The notes: generated by a model not told the origin, from the sequence alone. A DNA stretch of 64,000 nt from Paraburkholderia edwinii (GCF_019428685.1 NZ_CP080096.1:2976001-3040000), one strand, 5' to 3'; counted from the stretch's first letter, positions 26,966-37,155 are shown. Made by a program: numbers and translations.

Positions 26966-28366
26966 TTACTTGAGCGGCGACACCCGCGCGGCGGCGTTGA
27001 CGCCGTCGTGCGCGAGCGCGTCGCCCGGTTGAAGGTCTTCGAGGCGCTGGCCCGTCGGTTCGACGCCGAGCCATGCGACTACCACGATCTGGACCGCGAG
27101 CAGGCCGATCATCAGCGCGAGCACACCGACGACACCATGCTGCGCAAACAGCGCGACGACGATAAACGGCGTCACGATCGTCGCGCCACGTCCCAGCGTA
27201 TTACAGATGCCCGATGCGCGCAGACGCACCTCGGTCGGGAACAGTTCGGGCACGTACACGGCGAACAGCAGCGCGACGAGCACGTAGATCGGGATCGTCA
27301 ACAGCAGGCCGACCACCGGCAGCAGCAGCGGATTGCTGACGAACGGGTAGATCGCGCCGAACAGAATGGCCAGCAGCGACGCGATGATGATGGTCTTCTT
27401 ACGGCCCCACGAATCGGCGGTGAACGCGCCAATCGCCGAACCCACGGGCGCGCCGATCGACATCACGAGCGCATAGCCGAACGACTTCGCGATGCTGAAG
27501 CCCTGGTGCACGAAGAACGTCGGCAGCCACGTGACAAAGCCGTATAGCAGCGTGTTGATCACCACCAGACACACGCAGCCGACAATCATCCGCTGCAGCA
27601 TCGTGCCGACGAACAGCGACCCGAAGCTCAGCGGCTGTTGCGCATGCGCGGGCTTCGCGGCTGCAATGGCCGGCTGCGGCAAAGGCTTGCCCTGCTCCTT
27701 CGTGACCTCGCCTTCAATGCGTTGCAGGATCGCTTCGGCTTCCTTGTCGCGGCCGGCGGATTCGAGCCAGCGCGGCGACTCGGGCAGCGATTTGCGCGCG
27801 TACCAGACGCCGAGCGCGCCGATGCCGCCGAGCACGAACATCGCGCGCCAGCCGAGGGCCGGAATCACGAGCAGGCCGATCAGGCCCGCGATCGGCAGGC
27901 CGGTCACGACGAACACCGCCATTAACCCCTGCAGCCGGCCGCGCTTGCGCGGCGGCACGAACTCGGCAAGCGTCGAATAGCCGACCACGTTTTCCGCGCC
28001 GAGGCCTACGCCCATCAGGAAGCGGCACGCAATCAGCAGATTCATGGTCGGCGAAATCGCGGCGCCGAGCGACGCGATACCGAAGATCGCGAGATTCACC
28101 TGATACGTGAAGCGGCGCCCGAAGCGGTCACCGAGAAAGCCGGTGACGAGCGAGCCGATCATCATGCCGAGAAACGTCAGCGACACGAACAGCGCGTTTT
28201 GCGCGAGCGTCGAGAAGCCTGATTTCAGCGTCGCACCAAGCACCGTGGACGCGACATAGATGTCGAAGCCGTCGAAAAACATGCCGATGCCGATCAACCA
28301 CATGATCCGGCGATGAAACGCCGACATCGGCAGCCGATCGAGTCTTGCACCTGCGTTCACGTTCAT
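26966..28366 (-). CDS. MFS transporter of the aromatic acid / sugar porter type
   Basis: A 466-residue twelve-segment transporter. The signature GFLGDRFGRRFTYQ (DRxGRR) sits between helices 2 and 3. An early WLIGIGMFFDGFDIYVAST is the pattern of aromatic acid:proton symporters (DGFD in helix 1), and the AAHS-like PESPRWLESAGR follows helix 6. The start has GGAGA upstream. It probably carries an acid into the cell for breakdown by the ALDH and enoyl-CoA hydratase-like enzymes encoded on either side. Confidence 0.88.
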   Translation of the reverse strand: MNVNAGARLDRLPMSAFHRRIMWLIGIGMFFDGFDIYVASTVLGATLKSGFSTLAQNALFVSLTFLGMMIGSLVTGFLGDRFGRRFTYQVNLAIFGIASLGAAISPTMNLLIACRFLMGVGLGAENVVGYSTLAEFVPPRKRGRLQGLMAVFVVTGLPIAGLIGLLVIPALGWRAMFVLGGIGALGVWYARKSLPESPRWLESAGRDKEAEAILQRIEGEVTKEQGKPLPQPAIAAAKPAHAQQPLSFGSLFVGTMLQRMIVGCVCLVVINTLLYGFVTWLPTFFVHQGFSIAKSFGYALVMSIGAPVGSAIGAFTADSWGRKKTIIIASLLAILFGAIYPFVSNPLLLPVVGLLLTIPIYVLVALLFAVYVPELFPTEVRLRASGICNTLGRGATIVTPFIVVALFAQHGVVGVLALMIGLLAVQIVVVAWLGVEPTGQRLEDLQPGDALAHDGVNAAARVSPLK

Positions 28367-28536
28367 GTTGTACGTCTCCAGCCAGTTTCCGGTCGGTTGT
28401 TGTTTTGCGCGGCGGGGTGTGGTTGCCGCGGGTGTGTCGGGTTTTGCGTTAAAGGTTGCTTACCGCTTGATGCGTTGGGCTTGCGTTCAGCTTGAATAGG
28501 GCTCGCGTGGGCCGTTGCGACATCAGCGGCTTTACC

Positions 28537-29268
28537 TTAGCGGCTCTGCAACAACCGCATGGTCGTCACGGTTAGCGTTTCGGCGGCGAAGCGGAAGTTC
28601 TGTTCAAGCGCATTCTCTTCGACTGACTGGAAAAACGCCTTGCAATCGCGCGCGCCCGCTTCGTTGAGGGCGAGGATTCGTTCGATCAGCGTGTCCGTTG
28701 CATTGTTCAGCGTATCGGGCTCGGCGATTTGCGTGATCAGACCCGCATCGAGCGCGACGGCCGGCGTCATCGGTTCGCCGAACAGCACCATCGGGAACAC
28801 GCGCTTGGGCAGCGCATAGCGTCCGAGGTACGCCATGATCGCGGCCGGCGGCAGGCCTGCTTTCATTTCCGGGAACGCAAGGCGCGCAGCGCTCGACACG
28901 ATCGCGAAATCGCACAGGATCGCAAGGCCGAAGCCGAAGCCGAACGCGTCGCCCTGCACTTCGGCGACGCTGATCAGCGACGAACTGCGCACCAGCTTCT
29001 TCAGTTCGATCAGCCGCGCGACTTCCGCGTGAATCGATACCGCGTCGCGACCCGCGCGTTCGCGACCCTTGCAGAACGCGTTGCCCACGGCGCGCAGCCG
29101 CAGCACGCGCGCGGTCGGCTCGATCGCCTCGCTGCGCAGGGCGGCAATCATCGCGTCGAACATCGGACCGGTAATTTCATTGGCGGCGTCCGGGTTGTTC
29201 AGCGTGAACGTGAGCACCGCGCCGGACTTTTCGATCAATACGGGCTGCGGCAAAGAAACGTGTTCCAC
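28537..29268 (-). CDS. enoyl-CoA hydratase/isomerase family protein
   Basis: A 243-residue crotonase-fold enzyme starting at a GTG at 29268 with AAGGAGA just upstream; a longer frame to 29439 runs into the promoter region and is not used. Oxyanion-hole segments are seen in AFCKGRERAG and QGDAFGFGFGLAILCDFAI, followed by FPEMKAGLPPAAI and the C-terminal helix. It acts on an unknown acyl-CoA. It is first in the leftward operon with the transporter and ALDH, and faces the GntR gene across a short region with a TATAAT box and a GTATAC palindrome. Confidence 0.85.
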   Translation of the reverse strand: MEHVSLPQPVLIEKSGAVLTFTLNNPDAANEITGPMFDAMIAALRSEAIEPTARVLRLRAVGNAFCKGRERAGRDAVSIHAEVARLIELKKLVRSSSLISVAEVQGDAFGFGFGLAILCDFAIVSSAARLAFPEMKAGLPPAAIMAYLGRYALPKRVFPMVLFGEPMTPAVALDAGLITQIAEPDTLNNATDTLIERILALNEAGARDCKAFFQSVEENALEQNFRFAAETLTVTTMRLLQSR

Positions 29269-29326
29269 GTGCTCTCCTTGGTTCGGTTCCTGTTTTCGAA
29301 TCCTGGTTTGGGCGGATTCGATGTTG

Positions 29327-29342
29327 TATAATCTGTATACAG
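29327..29342. promoter_or_regulatory. TATAAT box with adjacent GTATAC palindrome, candidate GntR operator
   Basis: TATAAT at 29327-29332 (rightward) is directly followed by the palindrome CTGTATACAG at 29333-29342. It lies in the 158-bp divergent region between the enoyl-CoA hydratase-like gene and the GntR gene. GntR proteins of the FCD branch often bind short palindromes with a TATAC core, so this is the natural operator candidate for both directions. Confidence 0.5.
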
Positions 29343-29426
29343 CGTATTCAATGAATATTGCAGTGTCAACCGGAATGCTCAGCAAGGGGTTATTACGGGA
29401 GACCGGACGGGAGAAGGGAGCTCCAA

Positions 29427-30182
29427 TTGCGAACCGCAAAAAAAGCCGAAAAAGGCCAGCATCAGGACATGCCGCTCGCGCCGCCGCTCGATACGATCGG
29501 CCGCAAGTACCACGCGCGCATGCGCACCATCCACGCGACGAGCGACTCGTTGAGCGAAGGCGTCGTCGTGCCGGCGCTGCGCGAGGCGATTGTCGAAGGC
29601 GTGCTCGCGCCCGGCAGCCGCCTGTCCGAAGTACAGGTTGCGAAGCAGTTGAATGTGAGCCGCACGCCGATGCGCGAAGCGTTCGCGCAACTCGAACGTG
29701 AAGGGCTTGTCACGATGCTGCCGCGCGTCGGCGCATTCGTGCGCTCAGTCAGTGTGCGCGACGTCGAAGAGATCTATACGGTGCGTTCGGCGCTTGAATG
29801 CCTTGCCGTGCAACTCGCCGCGGACCGCATCACCGCGCTCGGGCGCGCGCAGCTCGATGACGTGGTCACCGCGATGGAAACGGCCGTCTCCGGCGACGAT
29901 CCTGCCAGTTACGTCGATGCGCTCGATCGCTTCTATACGGTCGTGATGACGATTGCCGATAACCGCACGCTGCAGGAAAGCCATGCCGCGCTGATCGGCC
30001 CGGTGCGGCGCGTACGGCGTATCGCGATGGCGCGCGGCGGGCGGATGCGGTCGTCGTTCGAGCAGTCGGTGCGGATTCGCGATGCGATCGTGAGCCACGA
30101 TCCAGGTGTGCAGGATCTGATGCGCGCGCAATTGCAGGGCGCGTGCAAGGCGGCGCTCGATGTATTGAATCACGTGGAATGA
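29427..30182 (+). CDS. GntR family regulator (FCD subfamily)
   Basis: A 251-residue regulator. I chose the TTG at 29427 because AGGGAG sits six bases upstream; the ATG at 29469 is a shorter alternative. A winged helix at residues 40-105 contains ALREAIVEGVLAPGSRLSEVQVAKQLNVSRTPMREAFAQLEREGLV in pieces, and the rest is an FCD ligand domain with DVEEIYTVRSALECLAVQLAADRI and a C-terminal MRAQL..ACKAALDVLNH. Metal-binding His residues of many FCD domains are mostly replaced here. It likely represses the divergent operon and itself. Confidence 0.88.
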   Translation: MRTAKKAEKGQHQDMPLAPPLDTIGRKYHARMRTIHATSDSLSEGVVVPALREAIVEGVLAPGSRLSEVQVAKQLNVSRTPMREAFAQLEREGLVTMLPRVGAFVRSVSVRDVEEIYTVRSALECLAVQLAADRITALGRAQLDDVVTAMETAVSGDDPASYVDALDRFYTVVMTIADNRTLQESHAALIGPVRRVRRIAMARGGRMRSSFEQSVRIRDAIVSHDPGVQDLMRAQLQGACKAALDVLNHVE

Positions 30183-30301
30183 CGGTGATGTGATGCAGGC
30201 TCTCGCGCGGCCGCGTTGCGCGGTCCCGCGGCGCCGCATGGCGTAGTACGGTTGCTTGGGTTTGGCGCAGCGTCCGATCATGTGACAGAATCGGGCGCAT
30301 C

Positions 30302-31102
30302 ATGAATCCAGTTCCGTGGGTTGCCGCGCTGCCGATGTACAACGTCTCGCCATCGCTCGAAGCGTGCTGGCGCGAGTGGCTTGCGGACGTGCTACACGTC
30401 GTCGAACCGGCGGCGCGCATTGTCGAAAGCGATAGCGGTCTTGACGCGCTCTGGCGTCGCGATGATCTGCTGCTCTCGCAAACGTGCGGTTATCCGTTGA
30501 CGCATGAGCTGCGCGACATCGTGCAACTCGTTGCGACGCCCTGCTTCGATGCGCCGGGCTGCGATGGTCCTTATTATTCGAGCGCACTCGTCACGCATGC
30601 CGATGCGTCGTTCGCTACGCTCGAAAACTTCCGCGGTTCGACCGTTGCGTTCAATCAGACCGACTCGAACAGCGGTTTCAATGTGTTGCGCCACGCGGTT
30701 GCGCCGCTAGCGCGCGGCGGCAGGTTCTTCGGCTCGTCGCTACAGACAGGTTCCCATATCGCTTCGCTGCAGGCAGTGGCCGAGCGCCGCGCGGATCTCG
30801 CCGCGATCGACTGCGTGACGATGGCGTTTGTGTGCGACGAACGGCCCGCGCTGGCGCAGGCCGTCAAGCAAATCGAGTGGACTGAAGCGTCGCCGGGGCT
30901 GCCGCTGATTGCATCGAAAGCGGTGCCGGCTGAGCGGATTGCCGAGTTGAGAAGCGCATTGAAAGAAGCGCTCGCGATGCGGCCTGAGCGTGCGCGTCGG
31001 CTGCGTTTGAAGGGCTTTGCAACGCTTTCGATGGATGACTATGCGCACATCACGCAGCTCGAAAACGAGGCCATCGAATCGGGTTATGCGCGGCTAGCGT
31101 GA
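30302..31102 (+). CDS. PhnD-like phosphate/phosphonate-type substrate-binding protein, no signal peptide
   Basis: A 266-residue protein of the PhnD/SsuA-like binding-protein fold: VAALPMYNV at the start, LLLSQTCGYPLTHEL, the PCFDAPGCDGPYYSSALVTH region, FRGSTVAFNQTDSNSGFNVLRHAV and RADLAAIDCVTMAF. These are PhnD-type motifs (SNSG, AIDCVT). There is no signal peptide, and no permease or ATPase is adjacent, so it may work in the cytoplasm or be a truncated relative. No clear ribosome site. Substrate unknown. A 115-bp gap separates it from the leftward liu operon. Confidence 0.75.
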   Translation: MNPVPWVAALPMYNVSPSLEACWREWLADVLHVVEPAARIVESDSGLDALWRRDDLLLSQTCGYPLTHELRDIVQLVATPCFDAPGCDGPYYSSALVTHADASFATLENFRGSTVAFNQTDSNSGFNVLRHAVAPLARGGRFFGSSLQTGSHIASLQAVAERRADLAAIDCVTMAFVCDERPALAQAVKQIEWTEASPGLPLIASKAVPAERIAELRSALKEALAMRPERARRLRLKGFATLSMDDYAHITQLENEAIESGYARLA

Positions 31103-31216
31103 AGATGTAAGAACCGGGACCGGCTAGCGCAATTCACGATCGACAATCCACTACCCGTGACGCTCGATTCGTGTTCACGCATGCGGTGCGGTCCAGCGAA
31201 TTCCAGAGAATCCGAA

Positions 31217-33250
31217 TCACTCGCTCGCCAGCACGAGCAATTGCGCCCCTTCGGCGACCTGATCGCCGACCGCATACAACAGCTCCGCCACGGTGCCCGC
31301 GGCAGGCGCGCCGATCGTATGCTCCATCTTCATCGCTTCCATCACGATCAACGGCGCACCCTTTTCGACCTTCTCGCCCGGCTCGACAAGCACCGCGATC
31401 ACCTTTCCCGGCATCGGCGCCGTCAAGCGGCCTTCGCCATGCTCGGCGTCCGCCGCATGCGCGAGTAGATTCTGCCATTCGAACGCAAGCGCCTCGCCGC
31501 GGCAGAACACATGGAACGTATCGCCGTCGACAAACACGCGGCCCGTGACGCGAGTATTCCCGAGCGTGGCGCCATATTCGTGCGGCCCCGCGCTGACCCA
31601 CCACGCGAAAGGCTCGCGGCGTCCCGCGAATGCGAGCGTCTGCTCGGCGCCATCGCGGGCGAATGTGACGGTGAACGGCGTGTCGCTTTCGACGTCGTTC
31701 CAGTTCAGCGTCTGTTGATAGCCGCTATTCAGACGCCAGTGCGCGAGCGCTTCCCACGGCGAGGCGCCGCTCGCGGCGGCCACGCCGCCCGCTGCATCGC
31801 CCTCGCGCTCGAGCAAGGCCGCGCATGCCAACGCGAGCGCGGCGTCGAACGGCTTTTGCGCGGGCGCAAACAAGGTATCGCGATGCCGTTCGATCAAACC
31901 GGTATCGAGGTCGGCGCTCGCAAACGGTTCGCTCGTGACGATACGCCGCAAGAACTCGACGTTCGTGTGCGGCCCGACCACTTCGCATGCCTGCAGCGCG
32001 CGACTCATCCGCTGCAACGCGTCGGCGCGTGTGGCGCCATACACGATCAGCTTCGCGATCATCGGGTCGTAGAACGGCGTGATCGTGTCGCCCTCGCGTA
32101 CGCCGCTATCGATACGCACGGTCGCGCGCGGACCGCCCGGCAACGCGCCGATCGTGAATTCGACGCCTGCGGGCATGCGCAAATGCTTGAGCGTGCCTGT
32201 CGAAGGCAGAAAGCCGCGCGCCGGATGCTCGGCATAGATCCGCGCTTCGATCGCATGCCCGTGCAATTGCAACTGTTCCTGCGTGCACGGCAGCGATTCG
32301 CCGGCTGCGACGCGCAACTGCCATTCGACGAGGTCGTGCCTGGTCACCATTTCGGTCACCGGATGCTCGACCTGCAGCCGCGTGTTCATTTCCATGAAAT
32401 AGAAATCGCGGCCCGTCATGATGAATTCGACGGTACCGGCGCCGACATAGTCGACCGCGCGCGCGGCCGCGACCGCCGCTTCCCCCATCGCGCGGCGCAT
32501 GGCATCGGGAAGCCCCGGCGCGGGCGCTTCTTCGAGCACTTTCTGATGGCGCCGCTGCACCGAGCAGTCGCGATCGAACAGATAGACCGCGCCGCCGTGC
32601 ATATCGGCGAACACCTGCACTTCGACGTGGCGCGGCCGCGTCAGATACTTTTCGATCAGCACGCGATCGTTGCCGAAGCTGCTCGCCGCTTCGCGTTTAC
32701 ACGACGCGAGCGCCGCCGCAAAATCTTCGCCGCGCTCGACGACGCGCATTCCTTTGCCGCCGCCGCCCGCGCTGGCCTTCAACAGCACCGGGTAGCCGAT
32801 CGCATCGGCCTCGCGCCTGAGCAGATCAGCGTCCTGGCTGTCGCCGTGATAGCCGGGTACCAGCGGCACCGCGGCCGCGTGCATCAACGCCTTCGCCGCC
32901 GCTTTCGAGCCCATCGCGGCGATCGCCTCGACCGGCGGCCCGATAAACACGATGCCCGCCGCCTTGCATGCCTGCGCGAAGTCTTCGTTTTCCGACAGAA
33001 AGCCGTAGCCCGGGTGCACGGCCTGTGCGCCGCTGACACGCGCCGCATCGATAATCCGCTCGATGCGCAGATAGCTTTCGGCCGCCGTCGAGCCGCCGAT
33101 ATGCACGGCTTCATCGCAGGCCGCGACGTGCTTCGCGTTCGCATCCGCATCGGAATAGACCGCCACGCTTGCGATGCCGAGCCGCTTGCACGTGGCGGCA
33201 ACGCGGCACGCTATTTCGCCGCGGTTCGCAATGAGGATCTTGTTGAACAT
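31217..33250 (-). CDS. liuD: methylcrotonyl-CoA carboxylase, biotin-carrying alpha subunit
   Basis: A 677-residue subunit with biotin carboxylase (residues 1-450: FNKILIANRGEIACRV, the ATP-grasp loop GGGGKGMRVV, MEMNTRLQVEHPVTE), a middle BT region and a C-terminal biotinyl domain ending in VMEAMKMEH, where the Lys carries biotin. With the beta subunit it carboxylates 3-methylcrotonyl-CoA in leucine breakdown. It is last of the leftward liu operon, 33 bp after liuC. The ribosome site is weak (AGGGC). Acetyl- or propionyl-CoA carboxylase would be the alternative, but the liu neighbours decide it. Confidence 0.94.
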   Translation of the reverse strand: MFNKILIANRGEIACRVAATCKRLGIASVAVYSDADANAKHVAACDEAVHIGGSTAAESYLRIERIIDAARVSGAQAVHPGYGFLSENEDFAQACKAAGIVFIGPPVEAIAAMGSKAAAKALMHAAAVPLVPGYHGDSQDADLLRREADAIGYPVLLKASAGGGGKGMRVVERGEDFAAALASCKREAASSFGNDRVLIEKYLTRPRHVEVQVFADMHGGAVYLFDRDCSVQRRHQKVLEEAPAPGLPDAMRRAMGEAAVAAARAVDYVGAGTVEFIMTGRDFYFMEMNTRLQVEHPVTEMVTRHDLVEWQLRVAAGESLPCTQEQLQLHGHAIEARIYAEHPARGFLPSTGTLKHLRMPAGVEFTIGALPGGPRATVRIDSGVREGDTITPFYDPMIAKLIVYGATRADALQRMSRALQACEVVGPHTNVEFLRRIVTSEPFASADLDTGLIERHRDTLFAPAQKPFDAALALACAALLEREGDAAGGVAAASGASPWEALAHWRLNSGYQQTLNWNDVESDTPFTVTFARDGAEQTLAFAGRREPFAWWVSAGPHEYGATLGNTRVTGRVFVDGDTFHVFCRGEALAFEWQNLLAHAADAEHGEGRLTAPMPGKVIAVLVEPGEKVEKGAPLIVMEAMKMEHTIGAPAAGTVAELLYAVGDQVAEGAQLLVLASE

Positions 33251-33283
33251 GGTTTGCCCTGGCGCTGTGGTTTGCGTTGCGGA

Positions 33284-34084
33284 TTATTGTGTGCGCCACA
33301 CCGGCGCGCGCTTCTCGAGGAACGACGCCACGCCTTCGCGCCCTTCCGCGCTAGCCCGCACCTGCGCGATGCGCGCGGCCGTTTCCTCGATCAAGGCCGT
33401 GTCGAGCTCGCGGCCCGCGATGTCCTGTACGAGCTGCTTGCACGCGCGCACCGCGCGCGGTCCGTTCGAACATAGAATCGCCGCGAGTTGCTGCACGGTG
33501 TCGTCGAGTTTGTCTTCGCTGACGGCTTCGCTAACGAATCCCAGGCGCAGCGCGGTCGCGCAGTCGAACTGTTCGGCCGTCGCGAAGTAGCGGCGCGAGG
33601 CGCGCTCGCCGAGCGCGTGGATGACATAGGGCGCGATTGTCGCGGGAATCAGGCCGAGGCGTGCTTCTGAAAGGCAGAAGCGCGCGGTGTCCGCAGCAAT
33701 CACGATATCGCACGCGGCGATGAGTCCCATGCCGCCCGCGTAGGCGTCGCCGTTCACGCGCGCGATCACGGGCTTCGAGCAGCGGTAGATCGACCACAGC
33801 ATGTCGGCGAGACGCATCGCGTCGGCACGGTTCTCGTCATCCGAGTAGCCGGCCATCTTCTTCATCCAGTTCAGGTCCGCGCCCGCGCAAAATGCCTTGC
33901 CGTTTGCGCCGAGCACGACGGCGCGTAGATCGTCGCGCTCGCTCAGCTCGCGAAACACGGCCGTAAGCTCGCCGATCATCGTTTCGTTGAACGCGTTGCG
34001 CACGTCGGGACGATTCAGCGTGACCGTCGCCACCTGATGCGTGACTTCGACGATCAGCGTTTCAGGCTTCACTTCATTCACCAT
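33284..34084 (-). CDS. liuC: methylglutaconyl-CoA hydratase
   Basis: A 266-residue crotonase from the ATG at 34084, which has GGAG upstream; the frame above it lacks one. Oxyanion-hole motifs are AFCAGADLNWMKKMA and NGDAYAGGMGLIAACDI, followed by SEARLGLIPATIAPYV. ADLNWM is characteristic of LiuC-type methylglutaconyl-CoA hydratases. It converts 3-methylglutaconyl-CoA to HMG-CoA, the step between the carboxylase and HMG-CoA lyase. It sits between liuB and liuD, 123 bp after liuB. Confidence 0.93.
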   Translation of the reverse strand: MVNEVKPETLIVEVTHQVATVTLNRPDVRNAFNETMIGELTAVFRELSERDDLRAVVLGANGKAFCAGADLNWMKKMAGYSDDENRADAMRLADMLWSIYRCSKPVIARVNGDAYAGGMGLIAACDIVIAADTARFCLSEARLGLIPATIAPYVIHALGERASRRYFATAEQFDCATALRLGFVSEAVSEDKLDDTVQQLAAILCSNGPRAVRACKQLVQDIAGRELDTALIEETAARIAQVRASAEGREGVASFLEKRAPVWRTQ

Positions 34085-34207
34085 TCGAGACTCCTTGCGC
34101 GGTCCTGCCGTCCATTTCACATCGCAAACCTGCCGGGCATTTCATGCTGCGGGCTTCGTTCGACGCATCGCATCGCGTAGTGGACGACGCTCGCTCCGTG
34201 CTGCGCG

Positions 34208-35815
34208 TTACATCCGGAACACGCCAAAACGCGTATCTTCGATCGGCGCGTTCATCGCAGCCGACAAACCGAGGCCCAGCACGTCGCGCGTTTGCGCCGG
34301 ATCGATCACGCCGTCGTCCCAAAGCCGCGCGCTCGCATAGTACGGGTGGCCCTGGTGCTCGTATTGCGCGCGAATCGGCTGCTTGAATGCCTCTTCCTCG
34401 GCGGCGCTCCATGTGCCGCCCTTCGCTTCGATACCGTCACGCTTCACCGTGGCCAGCACCGAAGCGGCCTGCTCGCCGCCCATCACCGAAATGCGCGCGT
34501 TCGGCCACATCCACAGAAAACGCGGCGAGTAGGCGCGGCCGCACATCCCATAGTTGCCCGCGCCGAACGAGCCGCCGATGATGACCGTGAACTTCGGCAC
34601 CTTCGCGGTCGCGACCGCGGTCACCATCTTTGCGCCATTGCGCGCGATGCCTTCGTTCTCATATTTGCGGCCGACCATAAAGCCCGTGATGTTCTGCAGG
34701 AATACGAGCGGGATCTTGCGCTGGCAGCACAGTTCGATGAAATGCGTGCCCTTTAACGCCGACTCCGAAAACAGAATGCCGTTGTTCGCAACGATGCCGA
34801 CCGGATGCCCCCAGATATGCGCAAAACCGGTGACGAGCGTCGTGCCGTAGCGCGCCTTGAATTCATCGAAAGCGGAATCGTCGACGATACGTGCGATCAC
34901 TTCGCGAATGTCGAACGGCTTGCGCGTGTCGACAGGAATCACGCCGTAGATGCTCTTCGCGTCGTAACGCGGCGGCTTCGGTTCCTGCAGCGCAAGCGGC
35001 TGCTCCTTGCGGCGGTTCAGATTCGCGACAATGCTGCGCGCGATGGCGAGCGCATGCGCATCGTTTTGCGCGAGATGATCGACCACGCCCGACAGGCGTG
35101 TGTGCACGTCGCCGCCGCCGAGGTCTTCGGCGCTGACTTCCTCACCGGTCGCCGCCTTCACGAGCGGCGGCCCGCCGAGAAAAATCGTGCCCTGGTTCTT
35201 CACGATGATCGACTCGTCGCTCATCGCCGGCACATAGGCGCCGCCCGCAGTGCACGACCCCATCACGACCGCGATCTGCGGAATGCCCGCCGCGGACAGA
35301 TTCGCCTGGTTATAGAAGATGCGGCCGAAGTGGTCGCGATCGGGAAACACGTCGTCCTGATTCGGCAGATTGGCGCCGCCCGAATCGACGAGATACACGC
35401 AAGGCAAGCGGTTTTCGGCGGCGATCTCCTGCGCGCGCACATGCTTCTTGACCGTGATCGGGTAGTACGTGCCGCCCTTTACGGTCGCATCGTTGCAGAC
35501 AATCACGCACTCCTGCCCCGCGATGCGTCCAATGCCGGTGATGACGCCCGCGCCCGGCGCGTCGTCGTTGTACATGCCGAATGCGGCGAGCTGCGAGAGC
35601 TCGAGAAACGGCGTGCCGGGGTCGAGCAGTTGCGCCACACGCTCGCGCGGCAACAGTTTGCCGCGCGATATGTGCTTGTCGCGCGCGGCCTCGCCGCCGC
35701 CCAGCGCGAGCTTGCCGATCTTCTCGCGCAGGTCCGCGACGAGCGCTTCGAGCGCCGAGACGTTCGCGCGGAAATCGTCCGAGCGCGGATTCAACTTCGT
35801 TTCGATGACCGGCAT
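34208..35815 (-). CDS. liuB: methylcrotonyl-CoA carboxylase, carboxyltransferase beta subunit
   Basis: A 535-residue carboxyltransferase with the two crotonase-like domains: [24 protein letters not shown], the GVITGIGRI segment, [35 protein letters not shown] in the N-domain, and [15 protein letters not shown] and [21 protein letters not shown] in the C-domain. The start is preceded by AAGGAG. It transfers carbon dioxide from biotin to 3-methylcrotonyl-CoA. It follows liuA after 18 bp. Confidence 0.95.
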   Translation of the reverse strand: MPVIETKLNPRSDDFRANVSALEALVADLREKIGKLALGGGEAARDKHISRGKLLPRERVAQLLDPGTPFLELSQLAAFGMYNDDAPGAGVITGIGRIAGQECVIVCNDATVKGGTYYPITVKKHVRAQEIAAENRLPCVYLVDSGGANLPNQDDVFPDRDHFGRIFYNQANLSAAGIPQIAVVMGSCTAGGAYVPAMSDESIIVKNQGTIFLGGPPLVKAATGEEVSAEDLGGGDVHTRLSGVVDHLAQNDAHALAIARSIVANLNRRKEQPLALQEPKPPRYDAKSIYGVIPVDTRKPFDIREVIARIVDDSAFDEFKARYGTTLVTGFAHIWGHPVGIVANNGILFSESALKGTHFIELCCQRKIPLVFLQNITGFMVGRKYENEGIARNGAKMVTAVATAKVPKFTVIIGGSFGAGNYGMCGRAYSPRFLWMWPNARISVMGGEQAASVLATVKRDGIEAKGGTWSAAEEEAFKQPIRAQYEHQGHPYYASARLWDDGVIDPAQTRDVLGLGLSAAMNAPIEDTRFGVFRM

Positions 35816-35833
35816 TGCGTGCTTCTCCTTCTG

Positions 35834-37015
35834 CTACATGGTTTCGGCAAACAGCTCGCGGCCGATCAGCATGCGGCGAATCTCACTCGTGCCCGCGCCG
35901 ATCTCGTAGAGCTTCGCGTCGCGCCACAGGCGGCCGACCGGATATTCATTGATATAACCATTGCCCCCGAGAATCTGGATCGCTTCGCCGGCCATCCACG
36001 TGGCCTTTTCCGCGGTGTAGAGAATGACGCCCGCGCAATCCTTGCGTACATGCCGGATATGATCTTTGCCGAGCGTGTCGAGGTTGCGGCCCACCGCATA
36101 CAGATACGCACGGCATGCCTGGAATGTCGTATAGAGATCGGCAAGCTTGCCCTGGATCAGCTGGAATTCGCCGATCGGCTGGCCGAACTGCTTGCGGTCG
36201 TGCACGTAAGGCACCACGGCGTCCATCACCGCGGCCATGATGCCGGTCGGGCCGCCTGCCAGGACAGCACGCTCATAATCGAGCCCGCTCATCAGCACCT
36301 TGACGCCGCCATTGAGCTCGCCGAGCACATTCTCCTGCGGCACCTCGACGTCCTGAAACACGAGCTCGCCGGTATGCGAGCCGCGCATACCGAGCTTGTC
36401 GAGCTTCTGCGCGACAGAAAAGCCGCGCATGCCCTTCTCGACGATGAACGCGGTGATGCCGCGCGCGCCCGCTTCGATGTCCGTCTTCGCATAGACGACC
36501 AACGTATCGCAATCGGGACCGTTGGTAATCCACATCTTGGTACCGTTCAGCACGTAATGGTCGCCTTTTTTGTCCGCACGCAATTTCATGCTGACGACAT
36601 CCGAGCCCGCATTCGGCTCGCTCATCGCGAGCGCGCCGACGTGTTCGCCCGACACGAGCTTCGGCAGATACTTGCGCTTCTGCGCTTCGGTGCCGTTGCG
36701 ATGGATCTGGTTCACGCACAGATTCGAATGGGCGCCATAAGACAACCCGACCGACGCCGAGGCGCGGGAGATCTCTTCCATCGCGACCATATGCGCGGTG
36801 TAGCCCATGCCCGCGCCGCCGTATTCCTCGGCTACTGTCATGCCGAGCACGCCGAGGTCGCCGAATTTACGCCAGAGGTCCATCGGAAATTGATCGGTCC
36901 GGTCGATTTCGCCGGCACGCGGCGCGATCTCTTTCGCCGCGAACCCCGCGATGCTGTCGCGCAGCATTTCGACTTCTTCGCCGAGTGGGAATTGCAGGCC
37001 GGGCAAGTTGCTCAT
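35834..37015 (-). CDS. liuA: isovaleryl-CoA dehydrogenase
   Basis: A 393-residue acyl-CoA dehydrogenase from the ATG at 37015 with GGGAG upstream. FAD contacts are seen in [17 protein letters not shown] and the WITNGP strand. The catalytic Glu is in [16 protein letters not shown], on helix G where isovaleryl-CoA dehydrogenase carries it; other acyl-CoA dehydrogenases place theirs at the C-terminal end. [19 protein letters not shown] closes the protein. It is the first gene of the leftward liu operon and faces liuQ. Confidence 0.95.
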   Translation of the reverse strand: MSNLPGLQFPLGEEVEMLRDSIAGFAAKEIAPRAGEIDRTDQFPMDLWRKFGDLGVLGMTVAEEYGGAGMGYTAHMVAMEEISRASASVGLSYGAHSNLCVNQIHRNGTEAQKRKYLPKLVSGEHVGALAMSEPNAGSDVVSMKLRADKKGDHYVLNGTKMWITNGPDCDTLVVYAKTDIEAGARGITAFIVEKGMRGFSVAQKLDKLGMRGSHTGELVFQDVEVPQENVLGELNGGVKVLMSGLDYERAVLAGGPTGIMAAVMDAVVPYVHDRKQFGQPIGEFQLIQGKLADLYTTFQACRAYLYAVGRNLDTLGKDHIRHVRKDCAGVILYTAEKATWMAGEAIQILGGNGYINEYPVGRLWRDAKLYEIGAGTSEIRRMLIGRELFAETM

Positions 37016-37155
37016 TCGAATCTCCCAGATATGCGGCCGGAGGTGCGGGCCGGATGCGCGGCACGCTGTAAGGCCTGCCGCAAGGCCCGATGGACAGTGG
37101 GCCGCCGCGCGGCCGATGCGCGACGTGTATGCCGCACCGCAGTAGCCGGAATTTT

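Noticed and set aside
31511-33475. A 654-residue rightward frame over liuD
   Set aside because: Antisense shadow of a clear biotin carboxylase subunit, with biased Arg/Ala/His composition.
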